A stretch of DNA of 21,798 bases from NCBI GenBank assembly GCA_050010555.1, contig JBEKKV010000042.1:1-21798 (forward strand), given 5' to 3'. The stretch is from JALHUB01 sp050010555. GTDB taxonomy: Bacteria; Chloroflexota; Dehalococcoidia; DSTF01; JALHUB01. The position numbers were made by a program, and so were the translations under genes. Shown here in pieces: positions 7,241 through 14,607 of this stretch (positions are counted from its first letter, which is position 1; every line of letters starts with the position of its first letter). The notes beneath the pieces were generated by a model. It was not told where the DNA came from and searched no databases. It saw only the letters and a program-made list of their open reading frames with translations.

Positions 7241-8458
7241 ATGGCTTACGAGGTCATTATGCCGCAGATGGGGGCCGATATGAAGGAAGGCACCCTGATT
7301 CGCTGGCTGAAGAAAGAGGGGGAGGAGGTGCAGCGCGGCGAGCCGATAGCGGAGATCGAGACGGACAAGGCGAACATCGAAATCGAGGCGTTCGAGGGCG
7401 GCGTGTTCCGCAAGGCGCTGGCCGGGCCGGGCGACGTCGTTGCCGTCGGCCAGGTGATCGCGGTTCTCGGCGCCGCTGACGAGGACATATCGAAGTACGA
7501 AGCGCCGGCCGCCGCCCGCGCGCGCGCGCCGGCCCTGGCGACGGCAGCCCGACCGTCCGCCGGCGCCCAGGCGCTGGTGCAGCAGCAGCCGAGCCATGGT
7601 GATGGGCGCGTCCATGCTTCGCCCGTCGCGCGGCGCATGGCCGAGGAGAAGGGAGTCGACCTGGCGCAGGTGCAAGGCACCGGACCGGAAGGCCGCATTA
7701 CGCGGGGGGACGTCGAGGCGTTCTTGCAGGGGCGCGCTTTTCCGCCTCCGTCGAAGCCCGCGGAAGCGCCGAAGGAGCCGGCCGTCATGTCGATGAGCCG
7801 GATGCGGCAGGCCATCGCGCGGCGGATGGCGGCAAGCAAGCGTGAGGCGCCTCACTACTACGTAGCGGTGGATATCGACATGACTGAGGCGCAGCGATTC
7901 CGGGTGCAACTCAACGCCGCTCTTGGCGACCAAGGCCACGTCTCGGTCAACGACCTGCTCGTCAGGGCTTCGGCGCTGGCGCTCCAGCGTTACCCCATGT
8001 TCAACACCTGGTTCGTCGACGAGCAGGTTCAGCAGCAGGAAGCGCAGAATGTCTGCATCGGCATTGCGTTGGAAGAGGGGCTTATCGCGCCGGCCATCCT
8101 CGACTGCGGTCACAAGAGCCTCGCTGAGATCGCCCAGGCGAGTCGCAGTCTGGCGGAGCGGGCGAAATCGGGGGCTCTCAAGCCGGACGAGTACGCCGCC
8201 GGCACGTTCACCATCAGCAATCTGGGGATGTACGGGATCGACGAGTTGATCGCCATCATCCAGCCGCCGCAGACCGCGATCCTGGGCGTCGGGCGCGTGA
8301 AGTCGCAGCCGGTCGCGCGCGAGGGCGCCGTCGAAGTCGCGGAAGTGATGCGGGTCGCTCTGTCCGGCGACCACCGCGTCACGGACGGCGCGTTGGGCGC
8401 GCAGTTCCTCAGCGAGATCAAGCGATTGCTGGAATCGCCGGTGGGGCTGTTGCTGTAG
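7241..8458 (+). CDS. pdhC: Dihydrolipoamide acyltransferase (E2)
   Basis: A 405-residue E2 core protein that moves the acyl group from lipoamide to CoA. One lipoyl domain occupies residues 1-80 with the lipoylated Lys43 in EIETDKANIEIEAFEGG. An Ala/Pro-rich linker leads to the peripheral-subunit-binding domain (about 124-163, HASPVARRMAEEKGVD), a second linker, and the catalytic domain from about 184. The active site is His378 and Asp382 in SGDHRVTDGA. GAGGAGGA directly precedes the ATG at 7241, 13 bases after the pdhB stop. The open frame continues upstream through pdhB but has no supporting start. Having a single lipoyl domain is usual outside Proteobacteria. All four complex genes are therefore present and intact. 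Confidence 0.95.
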   Translation: MAYEVIMPQMGADMKEGTLIRWLKKEGEEVQRGEPIAEIETDKANIEIEAFEGGVFRKALAGPGDVVAVGQVIAVLGAADEDISKYEAPAAARARAPALATAARPSAGAQALVQQQPSHGDGRVHASPVARRMAEEKGVDLAQVQGTGPEGRITRGDVEAFLQGRAFPPPSKPAEAPKEPAVMSMSRMRQAIARRMAASKREAPHYYVAVDIDMTEAQRFRVQLNAALGDQGHVSVNDLLVRASALALQRYPMFNTWFVDEQVQQQEAQNVCIGIALEEGLIAPAILDCGHKSLAEIAQASRSLAERAKSGALKPDEYAAGTFTISNLGMYGIDELIAIIQPPQTAILGVGRVKSQPVAREGAVEVAEVMRVALSGDHRVTDGALGAQFLSEIKRLLESPVGLLL

Positions 8459-8464
8459 GACGGC

Positions 8465-8484
8465 GGGAGGTCTAAAGGCCTCTC
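8465..8484 (+). terminator. Possible terminator stem after the pdh operon
   Basis: GGGAGGTC (8465-8472) pairs with GGCCTCTC (8477-8484) over 8 bp with two G-U pairs around a TAAA tetraloop, starting 7 bases after the E2 stop. No T-run follows, so termination is only suggested. Confidence 0.4.
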
Positions 8485-8512
8485 CTACGTCTTGGTGGCG
8501 CGGCGGCCGCGG

Positions 8513-8542
8513 TTGACTTCATCGGCAGACTGAACCCACAAT
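8513..8542 (+). promoter_or_regulatory. Possible promoter of the hydrolase / acyl-CoA synthetase pair
   Basis: TTGACT (8513-8518) is followed after 18 bases by CACAAT (8537-8542). Together with the hairpin just upstream this suggests that the hydrolase and the next gene are transcribed separately from the dehydrogenase operon. The leader would be about 50 bases. Confidence 0.4.
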
Positions 8543-8597
8543 AAATCTTGTCCGCGTTTTCATCCTGCAACTTCCTGTCGTGCGAAGCGGAGGAGAC

Positions 8598-9413
8598 GTG
8601 TCGAAGCTGCGCGCAAACGGCATCGTGATGAACTACGAGCTGGCCGGCGATGGCGATTGCCTCGTTCTCGTCCACGGCGCCGGCGACAGCCTTCGCCTCT
8701 GGGACGTGCAGGTCGCGGAACTCTCCCGCAACTATCGCGTCCTGAGGTACGACATCCGCGGGTTCGGCGAGACGGAACTCGGGGACGCGGAGATCAACGT
8801 GTCGCTACTTGCCGCTGACCTGCGCGAGCTCCTGCGCGCCGCCGGCATCGACCGCGCCTTCGTGCTCGGCCACTCTATGGGAGGTCGCATCGTTCTCCAT
8901 CTTGCCATCGAGCAACCGGAGATGGTGCAAGCGCTCATTCTCTCCAGCAGCGGGATCGGCGTGGGTGCGCGGCCGCCCGGCGCGGACGAGAGACGACGGC
9001 AACTCATCGAGGCACTGGAGCGCGGCGACCTGGAGACGGTAGCGGAGCAGATGACGGCGGCGTCGTTCTCGCCCGGCCTGAGGGAGCGCAACCCGGCGCT
9101 ATTCGAGCGTTACAAACCGATGAAGCTGGCAAATGACCCCGGCGCTTTCGCCCGCGTATGGGGCGCCGTCATGCAGGCGCCGCCGCCGGACGTAGGTCTC
9201 CTCTCCTGCCCGGTCCTGATAATCGCTGGCGAGCGCGACGCGTTCATGTCGGTCGATATGGCGCGCGCGGCGCAAGCGGCTATCGCCGGGAGCCGCCTCG
9301 AGCTGCTGCCGACGGGTCACACGCCCGCGCTGGAAGCGCCGCAGGAGTACAATCGCGTCGTCCTCGACTTCCTCGCCGGCGTGCGGGACGGTCGAAAAGG
9401 GAAGGAGAGCTGA
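8598..9413 (+). CDS. Alpha/beta hydrolase (3-oxoadipate enol-lactonase-like fold)
   Basis: A 271-residue alpha/beta hydrolase. Visible catalytic elements are the oxyanion segment LVLVHGAGDS, the RYDIRGFGET strand, the nucleophile elbow GHSMGG with Ser93, an acid in IAGERDAFM and the His in LPTGHTPALEAP. The best start is GTG 8598, because GGAGGAG ends 3-4 bases before it and the protein then begins SKLRANGIVMNYELAGDG, typical of the family; a GTG at 8580 in the same frame is less likely. It ends 6 bases before the acyl-CoA synthetase alpha gene, so they form a pair. PcaD-like lactonases, esterases and thioesterases share this pattern, so the reaction is undecided. Being next to acyl-CoA genes makes a thioesterase or ester-cleaving role plausible. 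Confidence 0.85.
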   Translation: MSKLRANGIVMNYELAGDGDCLVLVHGAGDSLRLWDVQVAELSRNYRVLRYDIRGFGETELGDAEINVSLLAADLRELLRAAGIDRAFVLGHSMGGRIVLHLAIEQPEMVQALILSSSGIGVGARPPGADERRRQLIEALERGDLETVAEQMTAASFSPGLRERNPALFERYKPMKLANDPGAFARVWGAVMQAPPPDVGLLSCPVLIIAGERDAFMSVDMARAAQAAIAGSRLELLPTGHTPALEAPQEYNRVVLDFLAGVRDGRKGKES

Positions 9414-9419
9414 CGCCGC

Positions 9420-10862
9420 ATGGCCTGGAACCCCGAGCTGGAGAAGTCCTTTACGCCGCGATCCATCGCCGTTCTCGGCGCGTCGAGGAGCAGAATGCGC
9501 GGCGGCGGCAACCAGTTCATCTGGTCGATCCTGTCCATGGGCTACGAAGGCAACCTCTACCCCATCAATCCAGTAGCCGAAGAGGTGCTGGGGCTGAAGT
9601 GCTATCCTTCGCTGGCGTCGCTGCCGGAGACGCCAGACCTGGTCATCATGGCCGTTAACGCCTCGAGGGCCGAGGCAGCGCTTCAGGAATGCATCGACCG
9701 CGGCGCGCACAACATCCACATGTTCACGGCGGGCTTCGCGGAGACGGGTGAGGAAGAGGGGGCCGCGCTGGCCGAGAAGCTGCGCGAGATAGCCGCCCGG
9801 GGAAAGCTGAACATCGTCGGGCCGAACTGTATGGGCATCTACTCGCCACGCGGGCGCATCTCGCCCTGGGGTCCGCTGCCGGCAGAAGTCGGCCCGATAG
9901 CGATGATCACGCAGAGCGGTGCGCTCGGCAGCGAGTTCGTGCGCATGGCGCCGGACTACAACCTCCGCATGAGCAAGGTCATTTCGTTCGGCAACGGCTA
10001 CGTTCTCGACAGCACCGACTACCTGGAGTACTTCGAGAACGACCCGGAGACGAAGTTCATCGGCATGTACCTGGAGGGCGTGCGCGACGGCCCGAAGCTG
10101 CTGCGCATGGTCCAGCGGATCGCGCCAAAGAAGCCCATCGTTATTCTCAAGGGCGGGCTTACCGCGGCCGGCGCCAGGGCGGTCGCATCGCATACGGGGT
10201 CGCTGGCGGGCCAGGACGCCGTGTGGGGCGCGTTCTTCGCCCAGTCCGGCGCCATTCGAGTCGACTCAATCGAAGAGATGGTGGATACGCTTCAGGCTCT
10301 GGTCCGGCTGCCGCCGTGCACGGGCAGGGGCGCCGCGCTCATCGGCAGCGCCGGCGGCAACGGCGTGATCACGACTGATATTTGCGTGCGCGAGGGGCTA
10401 TTCGTGCCCGACATCTCGGAAGACATCCAGAAGGAGCTGCGCGGCTTCGTCGGCGTCGCCGGTACCAGCGTGCGCAACCCGCTGGACGTGGCGATGCAAC
10501 TGCGCGGGGCGGAGGACTTCATTCGCGTCGTCGATATCGTCGCCAAGGACCCGGCGATTGACATACTTCTGATGACGGCGCAGGTCTTTCCGCGCAATTT
10601 GCCCTGGTGGGGGAGCGCCCGCGACTTGGCGAAGTACTTCATCCGGTTCGCGAAGAAGCCGCACCGTCAGCCGTTCGTCGTGGCGATGCGCTGCACGTCG
10701 GAGCGATTGGCGACGGAGAAGGACCGGCTGCAGGTGAGCGCGCGACTCCTCAAGGCAGGGATCCCGGTGTTCAAGACGATGGAACGGGCCTGCCGGGCGC
10801 TGTACAAGTTCACCGGCTACTACCGCTGGCTGGAGGAGCAGGACCAGTCTCCGGACGCGTAG
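9420..10862 (+). CDS. Acyl-CoA synthetase (ADP/NDP-forming), alpha part only
   Basis: A 480-residue member of the succinyl-CoA-synthetase superfamily, matching the alpha subunit of ADP-forming acetyl-CoA synthetase. An N-terminal CoA-binding Rossmann domain (FTPRSIAVLGASRSRMRGGG, YPINP, IVGPNCMGIY) is followed by two flavodoxin-like domains. The phosphorylated His is His258 in VASHTGSLAGQDAVWGAFF, which takes phosphate between the acyl phosphate and nucleotide steps. The protein ends around YKFTGYYRWLEEQ without the ATP-grasp beta domain that catalyses nucleotide phosphorylation, and no beta gene is in the window. It either pairs with a distant subunit or works differently. Translation is probably coupled to the upstream hydrolase. 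The gene is convergent with the SDR gene, 7 bases apart. Confidence 0.87.
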   Translation: MAWNPELEKSFTPRSIAVLGASRSRMRGGGNQFIWSILSMGYEGNLYPINPVAEEVLGLKCYPSLASLPETPDLVIMAVNASRAEAALQECIDRGAHNIHMFTAGFAETGEEEGAALAEKLREIAARGKLNIVGPNCMGIYSPRGRISPWGPLPAEVGPIAMITQSGALGSEFVRMAPDYNLRMSKVISFGNGYVLDSTDYLEYFENDPETKFIGMYLEGVRDGPKLLRMVQRIAPKKPIVILKGGLTAAGARAVASHTGSLAGQDAVWGAFFAQSGAIRVDSIEEMVDTLQALVRLPPCTGRGAALIGSAGGNGVITTDICVREGLFVPDISEDIQKELRGFVGVAGTSVRNPLDVAMQLRGAEDFIRVVDIVAKDPAIDILLMTAQVFPRNLPWWGSARDLAKYFIRFAKKPHRQPFVVAMRCTSERLATEKDRLQVSARLLKAGIPVFKTMERACRALYKFTGYYRWLEEQDQSPDA

Positions 10863-10869
10863 GAAGAGT

Positions 10870-11607
10870 TCAAGCCTCCGACGGGCCGAGCCGCTTCATC
10901 CAATCGTGCGCAAACTGCTCCGCTTCGCCGCTCTCGATGACGTCGAGGATGCGCTCCGCGACGTGCTCGGCTGAATCGGGCGGCCGCAGCCCTTCGCTGT
11001 CGCCTTCCCACTGCGGCACGTGGCTATCGACGACGGTGTTCTGCTCGAAGTCGGTCGCCGTGATGTAGGGATAGACCACGCTCACGGCGATGCCGTCGTC
11101 CTTCAACTCTTCGCGCGCCGCGAGCGTGATGCCGTTCAGGGCCCGCTTCAGGGACGAATAGGGACTCATGTAAGGCAGGTGCATGAGCGACGTCCCGGAG
11201 CTCACGTTCACAATCGCGCCGCCGCCCTGCCGGCGCATGATGGGGATGACGGACTGCATGGCGACCAGCGGGCCGACGACGTCCAACTCGAACAGGCGCC
11301 GGAACTGTTCGAGGTTGGTGTGCTCAACCGGCGCGTCGTAGCCCTGGCCGGCGCAGTTGACGAGGAGATCGATGCGGGCGTAGTGCGCTTCCACGCGGCG
11401 CACCATGGCGCGCACGTCGCTCTCGACGCTCATGTCGGCGGCGGTGGCGAGGGAATCGGGCAACTGCAGCGATAGCGCCTTCAGCTTGTCAAGGGAGCGG
11501 GCGACGAGGGCGACCTTCGCGCCGCGCTCGGCGAGCAGGCGGGCCGTCGCCAGGCCGATGCCGGACGACGCGCCGGTAACGATTGCGACTTTTCCTTCGA
11601 TGTCCAT
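10870..11607 (-). CDS. Short-chain dehydrogenase/reductase (SDR) family oxidoreductase
   Basis: A 245-residue classical SDR. The NAD(P)-binding motif is VTGASSGIGLA (residues 10-20), an Arg at 37 in VARSLDK hints at NADP preference, NCAG is at 84-87, and the catalytic set is Ser136/137 in VNVSSGTS, Tyr150 and Lys154 in SPYSSLKRAL. The C-terminal helix (SAEHVAERILDVIESGEAE) is usual for the general SDR group. The substrate is unknown. No Shine-Dalgarno sequence precedes the ATG; instead an extended -10 box ends 6 bases before it, so the mRNA may be leaderless. The gene is convergent with the acyl-CoA synthetase alpha gene and divergent from the acetyl-CoA-synthetase-like gene. Confidence 0.92.
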   Translation of the reverse strand: MDIEGKVAIVTGASSGIGLATARLLAERGAKVALVARSLDKLKALSLQLPDSLATAADMSVESDVRAMVRRVEAHYARIDLLVNCAGQGYDAPVEHTNLEQFRRLFELDVVGPLVAMQSVIPIMRRQGGGAIVNVSSGTSLMHLPYMSPYSSLKRALNGITLAAREELKDDGIAVSVVYPYITATDFEQNTVVDSHVPQWEGDSEGLRPPDSAEHVAERILDVIESGEAEQFAHDWMKRLGPSEA

Positions 11608-11613
11608 GCGGGG

Positions 11614-11622
11614 ATCATATCA
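11614..11622 (-). promoter_or_regulatory. Extended -10 promoter giving a predicted leaderless SDR mRNA
   Basis: The minus strand reads TGATATGAT, an extended -10 (TG-n-TATGAT). Its last base is six bases before the A of the SDR start codon, which would place transcription initiation on or next to the ATG. No good -35 is seen, as is common with extended -10 sites. Confidence 0.45.
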
Positions 11623-11660
11623 GATGCGGCCAGCAACGCGGAGTGGTCCCCTCGTCGGCG

Positions 11661-11689
11661 TTGACGACTGATGGGCTGCCGAGTAGCAT
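11661..11689 (+). promoter_or_regulatory. Promoter of the acetyl-CoA-synthetase-like gene
   Basis: TTGACG (11661-11666), a 17-base spacer and TAGCAT (11684-11689) form a good sigma70-type promoter. The start site would be near 11696, leaving a leader of about 30 bases that holds the CGGAGG ribosome site. Confidence 0.55.
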
Positions 11690-11727
11690 TCTTTTCACCG
11701 CAATCCCTCGCTCTCGGAGGTAGACCA

Positions 11728-13650
11728 ATGGAAGTGATCAACCCGCTGGTGCGCAAGTTCTGCCGCTCCGCCGTCGACGACCCGGAACGCTTCTGGGCCG
11801 AGGCCGCCGACCAGCTCCCCTGGTTCCGCAAGTGGGACACGACTTTCGAGTGGACGCCGCCCACATTCCGCTGGTTCATCGGCGGCAAAACGAATCTCTG
11901 CTACAACTGCCTCGACTACCACGTCGAGCGCAGGCGCGGCGGGCGCGCGGCGCTCATTTCTGAGGACGAGCGCGGCTGCAGGCGCGTCTACACATACGCG
12001 CAGTTGCTCCACGAGGTGAAGCGCGTCGCGGCGGCTCTTCGGGGCATGGGGATCAAGCGTGGCGATCGGATCGCCATCTACATGCCGACGTGCCCGGAAG
12101 CGATCATGGTCATGCTCGCGGCGGTGCGCATTGGCGCGATCCACGTCGCCATCTTCGCCGGTTTCGGCGCCGCCGCCTTCGCCGACCGCGTCACGCGAAC
12201 GGGCGCGCGGGCGATCTTCGCCTCCGACATCGTCTACCGCAAGGGGAAAGACGTTTCCCTGAAAGACATGGTCGATGCCTGCCTTGCCGAAGGCGCGGAC
12301 CGGGTCGTCGAGCGCGTGGTAGTGTTGCGTCGGAGCGATGCCGACATCCCGATGCGGGCGGGTCGCGACATCACCTGGGACGACTTCCTGGCGCTGGGCG
12401 AGGGCCAGAACGACGGCTATGAGGTGATGGAGGCGAATGAGCCGGCGTACATTCTCCCCACTTCCGGCACGACGGCCAAGCCGAAGCTGGCGGTGCACAC
12501 TCACGGCGGCTATCAGGTGCACACGTGGAGCATGGCCAACTGGCTGTTCGGGCTGAACGAGAACGACGTCTGGTGGTCGACTTCGGACATCGGCTGGATT
12601 GTGGGCCACGCGTACATCGTGCACGCGCCGCTGCTCTACGGCTGCGCGACAATTTCCTTCGAGGGCGCGCCCGATTATCCGGGCCCGGAGACGTTCTATC
12701 GCATCATCGAGGAGAACAAGGTAAGCGGCATCTTCACGTCGCCGACGCTGGTGCGACTGCTCATGCGCTATGGCGTCGACGCTGCCCGCGGCTTCGACTT
12801 GAGTTCGCTGAACCGCGTCTTCTGCGCGGGCGAGGTGCTGAACGCGCCGGCCTGGGAGTGGCTGCAAAAGGAGGTGCTGCGGGACGAGGTGCCGGTCATC
12901 GACCACATGTGGGCGACGGAGACGGGCGGGCCGATAGTCGGCAACCCGTACGGCCTCGGCCTGCTGCCGATCAAGCCCGGTTCCGGCGGCATCCCGCTGC
13001 CCGGTATCGAGGCGGCGATCATGACGGCGGAAGGCGAGCCCTGCGCGGCGAATGAGAAGGGGCTGTTCGTCATCAAGCGTCCGTTCCCAGGCCTGACGTC
13101 GATGCTGTGGGGCGAGCCGGAGCGCTACGGGCTGGATTATTGGGAACGCATCGCCAACGCCCACGTCTATTCGACTGGCGACGCCGCGTCCATCGACGAT
13201 GACGGCTATGTCTGGTTCAGCGGCCGTGCAGACGAGGTGATAAAGATAGCGGCGCACCGCATCGGCACTATCGAAGTGGAGACTGCGTTCCTGCATCATC
13301 CCGCCTGCGCGGAGGTCGGCGTGACGGGCCGGCCCGACGAGCTGCGCGGTGAGGTCGTATCCGCGTTCGTGGTGCTCAAGCAGGGGCTCCAGCCGTCGGA
13401 GGAGCTACGCAAGGAGCTGCTGCAGACGGTGCGCCAGCAGCTGGGAGCGCTTGTCGTCGTCGGTGACCTGAACTTCGTGGAGATGCTGCCGAAGACGCGC
13501 AGCGGCAAGATAATGCGTCGCGTGCTGAAGGCGGTGGTGTCCGGCAAGGACCCTGGCGACGTGTCGACGATTGAGGACGAGGGGTCGGTGGAGGAGGCGC
13601 GGGAGGCCTGGCGAAAGATGAGCGCGGCGGTGGCCGAGCAGAAGACGTAG
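11728..13650 (+). CDS. Acetyl-CoA synthetase-like AMP-forming acyl-CoA ligase
   Basis: A 640-residue enzyme of the ANL superfamily, acetyl/propionyl-CoA synthetase branch, which activates a short acid with ATP to the acyl-AMP and then the CoA thioester. The ATG at 11728 is set by CGGAGG seven bases upstream; the frame is open to 11671 but that part overlaps the promoter. Visible motifs are the N-terminal ACAS region (FRWFIGGKTNLCYNCLD), the P-loop PTSGTTAKPKLAVHTHGGY (from residue 244), STSDIGWIVGHAYIV, MWATETGG, STGDAASIDDDGYVWFSGRADEVIKIAAHRIG and the A10 motif PKTRSGKIMRR with the acylation-sensitive Lys594. The P-loop is odd: the usual TGKPKG reads TAKPKL. The pocket Trp of WWQTETGG is retained as MWATETGG, so acetate or propionate remains plausible. 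Confidence 0.92.
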   Translation: MEVINPLVRKFCRSAVDDPERFWAEAADQLPWFRKWDTTFEWTPPTFRWFIGGKTNLCYNCLDYHVERRRGGRAALISEDERGCRRVYTYAQLLHEVKRVAAALRGMGIKRGDRIAIYMPTCPEAIMVMLAAVRIGAIHVAIFAGFGAAAFADRVTRTGARAIFASDIVYRKGKDVSLKDMVDACLAEGADRVVERVVVLRRSDADIPMRAGRDITWDDFLALGEGQNDGYEVMEANEPAYILPTSGTTAKPKLAVHTHGGYQVHTWSMANWLFGLNENDVWWSTSDIGWIVGHAYIVHAPLLYGCATISFEGAPDYPGPETFYRIIEENKVSGIFTSPTLVRLLMRYGVDAARGFDLSSLNRVFCAGEVLNAPAWEWLQKEVLRDEVPVIDHMWATETGGPIVGNPYGLGLLPIKPGSGGIPLPGIEAAIMTAEGEPCAANEKGLFVIKRPFPGLTSMLWGEPERYGLDYWERIANAHVYSTGDAASIDDDGYVWFSGRADEVIKIAAHRIGTIEVETAFLHHPACAEVGVTGRPDELRGEVVSAFVVLKQGLQPSEELRKELLQTVRQQLGALVVVGDLNFVEMLPKTRSGKIMRRVLKAVVSGKDPGDVSTIEDEGSVEEAREAWRKMSAAVAEQKT

Positions 13651-13671
13651 TAACGGCCGCCGAGGCGCCGA

Positions 13672-13708
13672 GGTCGCTCGGCAACCCCGACGGGCGGGCC
13701 GAGCGACC
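13672..13708. terminator. Bidirectional terminator-like stem between convergent genes
   Basis: GGTCGCTCGGC (13672-13682) and GCCGAGCGACC (13698-13708) form a perfect 11-bp stem with a 15-base loop. It lies between the convergent acyl-CoA ligase and DJ-1/PfpI genes, where a two-way terminator would be expected. T-runs are lacking, as is common in GC-rich genomes. Confidence 0.6.
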
Positions 13709-13754
13709 CTCCCCCGTCGACCGAGAGCGCCGGGTCCCTGATCAGCTCGCGCTG

Positions 13755-14321
13755 TTAAGCGGCTCTGCGCCGGCCTATCGGCGTGGCGAAGAGCGAGACC
13801 ATCTCCCGGTTGAAGCTCGGCAGGTCCCGCGGCCCGCGACTGCTTACCCAGCTGCGATAGGGCACGACCTCCCTGTCAACCCACGTGCCGCCGGCGTTCC
13901 GGATGTCGTCCTGCAGCGACGGCCAGCTCGTCAGCGTCCGGCCGCGAACGAGGCCCGCCGAAACGAGGATCCACGGCGCGTGGCAGATGACGGCTATAGG
14001 CTTTCCCGCGTCGTCAATGCGGCGCACGAAGTCCCGCGCACTGGGGTACATCCGCAGGGCGTCGGCGTTCATGACGCCTCCCGGGAGCAGGACGGCGTCG
14101 AAGTCATCCGGATTTGCCTCGTCCAGCGTCAGATCGACGGGAAAGACTTCCGCCTTCACGTCGTGGTTCATCGACTGCACCTGCCCCGACTTCGGTGCGA
14201 CGATCAGCGTCTCGGCGCCCTCTTCCTCGAGGGCCCGCCGCGGTTCCACGAGCTCGATACGCTCGAAATCATCAGTAACCAGAATGGCTACTCGTAGTCC
14301 GTTCAGTCTATGCTCTTGCAT
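13755..14321 (-). CDS. DJ-1/PfpI family protein (protease/deglycase-like)
   Basis: A 188-residue single-domain PfpI-type protein. The fold begins LNGLRVAILVTDDFERIELVEP, with the acidic residue before the nucleophile side near Glu20-23. It continues with LLPGGVMNADALRMYPSARD and the nucleophile elbow VICHAPWILVSAGLVRGRTL, where Cys113-His114 form the active site. It ends with the typical VSSRGPRDLPSFNREMVSLF. Members act as general stress proteins, reported as intracellular peptidases or deglycases and glyoxalases; the precise activity is debated. The start at 14321 is chosen because GGGAGGAAGGAA stands directly before it; a GTG at 14342 in frame would swallow this ribosome site. The gene is monocistronic, and its upstream region carries 11-bp-spaced repeats suggesting a response-regulator site. 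Confidence 0.92.
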   Translation of the reverse strand: MQEHRLNGLRVAILVTDDFERIELVEPRRALEEEGAETLIVAPKSGQVQSMNHDVKAEVFPVDLTLDEANPDDFDAVLLPGGVMNADALRMYPSARDFVRRIDDAGKPIAVICHAPWILVSAGLVRGRTLTSWPSLQDDIRNAGGTWVDREVVPYRSWVSSRGPRDLPSFNREMVSLFATPIGRRRAA

Positions 14322-14399
14322 TTCCTTCCTCCCAACCATCACTTCGTTGAGGCGCCGCCAGGCGGCAACATCTCCACTGATCTACGTTAGCCTTGGCAT

Positions 14400-14421
14400 G
14401 TGAAGCGAGCGTGAAGCGGGC
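14400..14421 (-). promoter_or_regulatory. Tandem 11-bp box, candidate response-regulator site (DJ-1 side)
   Basis: The plus strand reads GTGAAGCGAGC then GTGAAGCGGGC, two copies spaced 11 bp. On the minus strand this gives TTCACGC-N4-TTCACAT, facing the DJ-1/PfpI gene. OmpR/PhoB-family regulators bind heptamers repeated every 11 bp. A third GTGAAGG occurs at 14442. Confidence 0.35.
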
Positions 14422-14489
14422 CGACGGCGCGTCAATTCGTCGTGAAGGGCGGAGACGGGATGCCAGCGAGTGAGTCGCGCGACGCTGGT

Positions 14490-14507
14490 TTCATGCTTCC
14501 TTCATGC
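14490..14507 (+). promoter_or_regulatory. Tandem 11-bp box, candidate response-regulator site (THEP1 side)
   Basis: TTCATGC at 14490-14496 is repeated at 14501-14507, 11 bp apart, and TTCACAA follows at 14522, two helical turns on. CTTCAC at 14521-14526 is 17 bases before TATGTA (14544-14549), so the boxes would sit over and upstream of a weak -35, as at PhoB-type activated promoters. Confidence 0.4.
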
Positions 14508-14563
14508 GAACGGCGCTCGCCTTCACAAGGCATGCACCTTCTTTATGTAGACTGCCGGTAAGT

Positions 14564-14581
14564 CTTCCTGACTGAAGGAAG
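14564..14581 (+). other. Leader hairpin upstream of the THEP1-like gene
   Basis: CTTCCT (14564-14569) pairs with AGGAAG (14576-14581) around the loop GACTGA, about 27 bases before the preferred start codon. It may fold in the 5' leader; no known riboswitch matches. Confidence 0.3.
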
Positions 14582-14607
14582 CGGAACACTGACAGAGGAT
14601 GGGTGCG

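Noticed and set aside
11695..13299. A 534-codon open frame on the minus strand
   Set aside because: It is antisense to the acyl-CoA ligase, whose family motifs are unmistakable; long antisense frames are expected in GC-rich codons. The same applies to minus frames at 7079-8374, 9099-10193 and 6139-6897 and the plus frame at 1192-1989.
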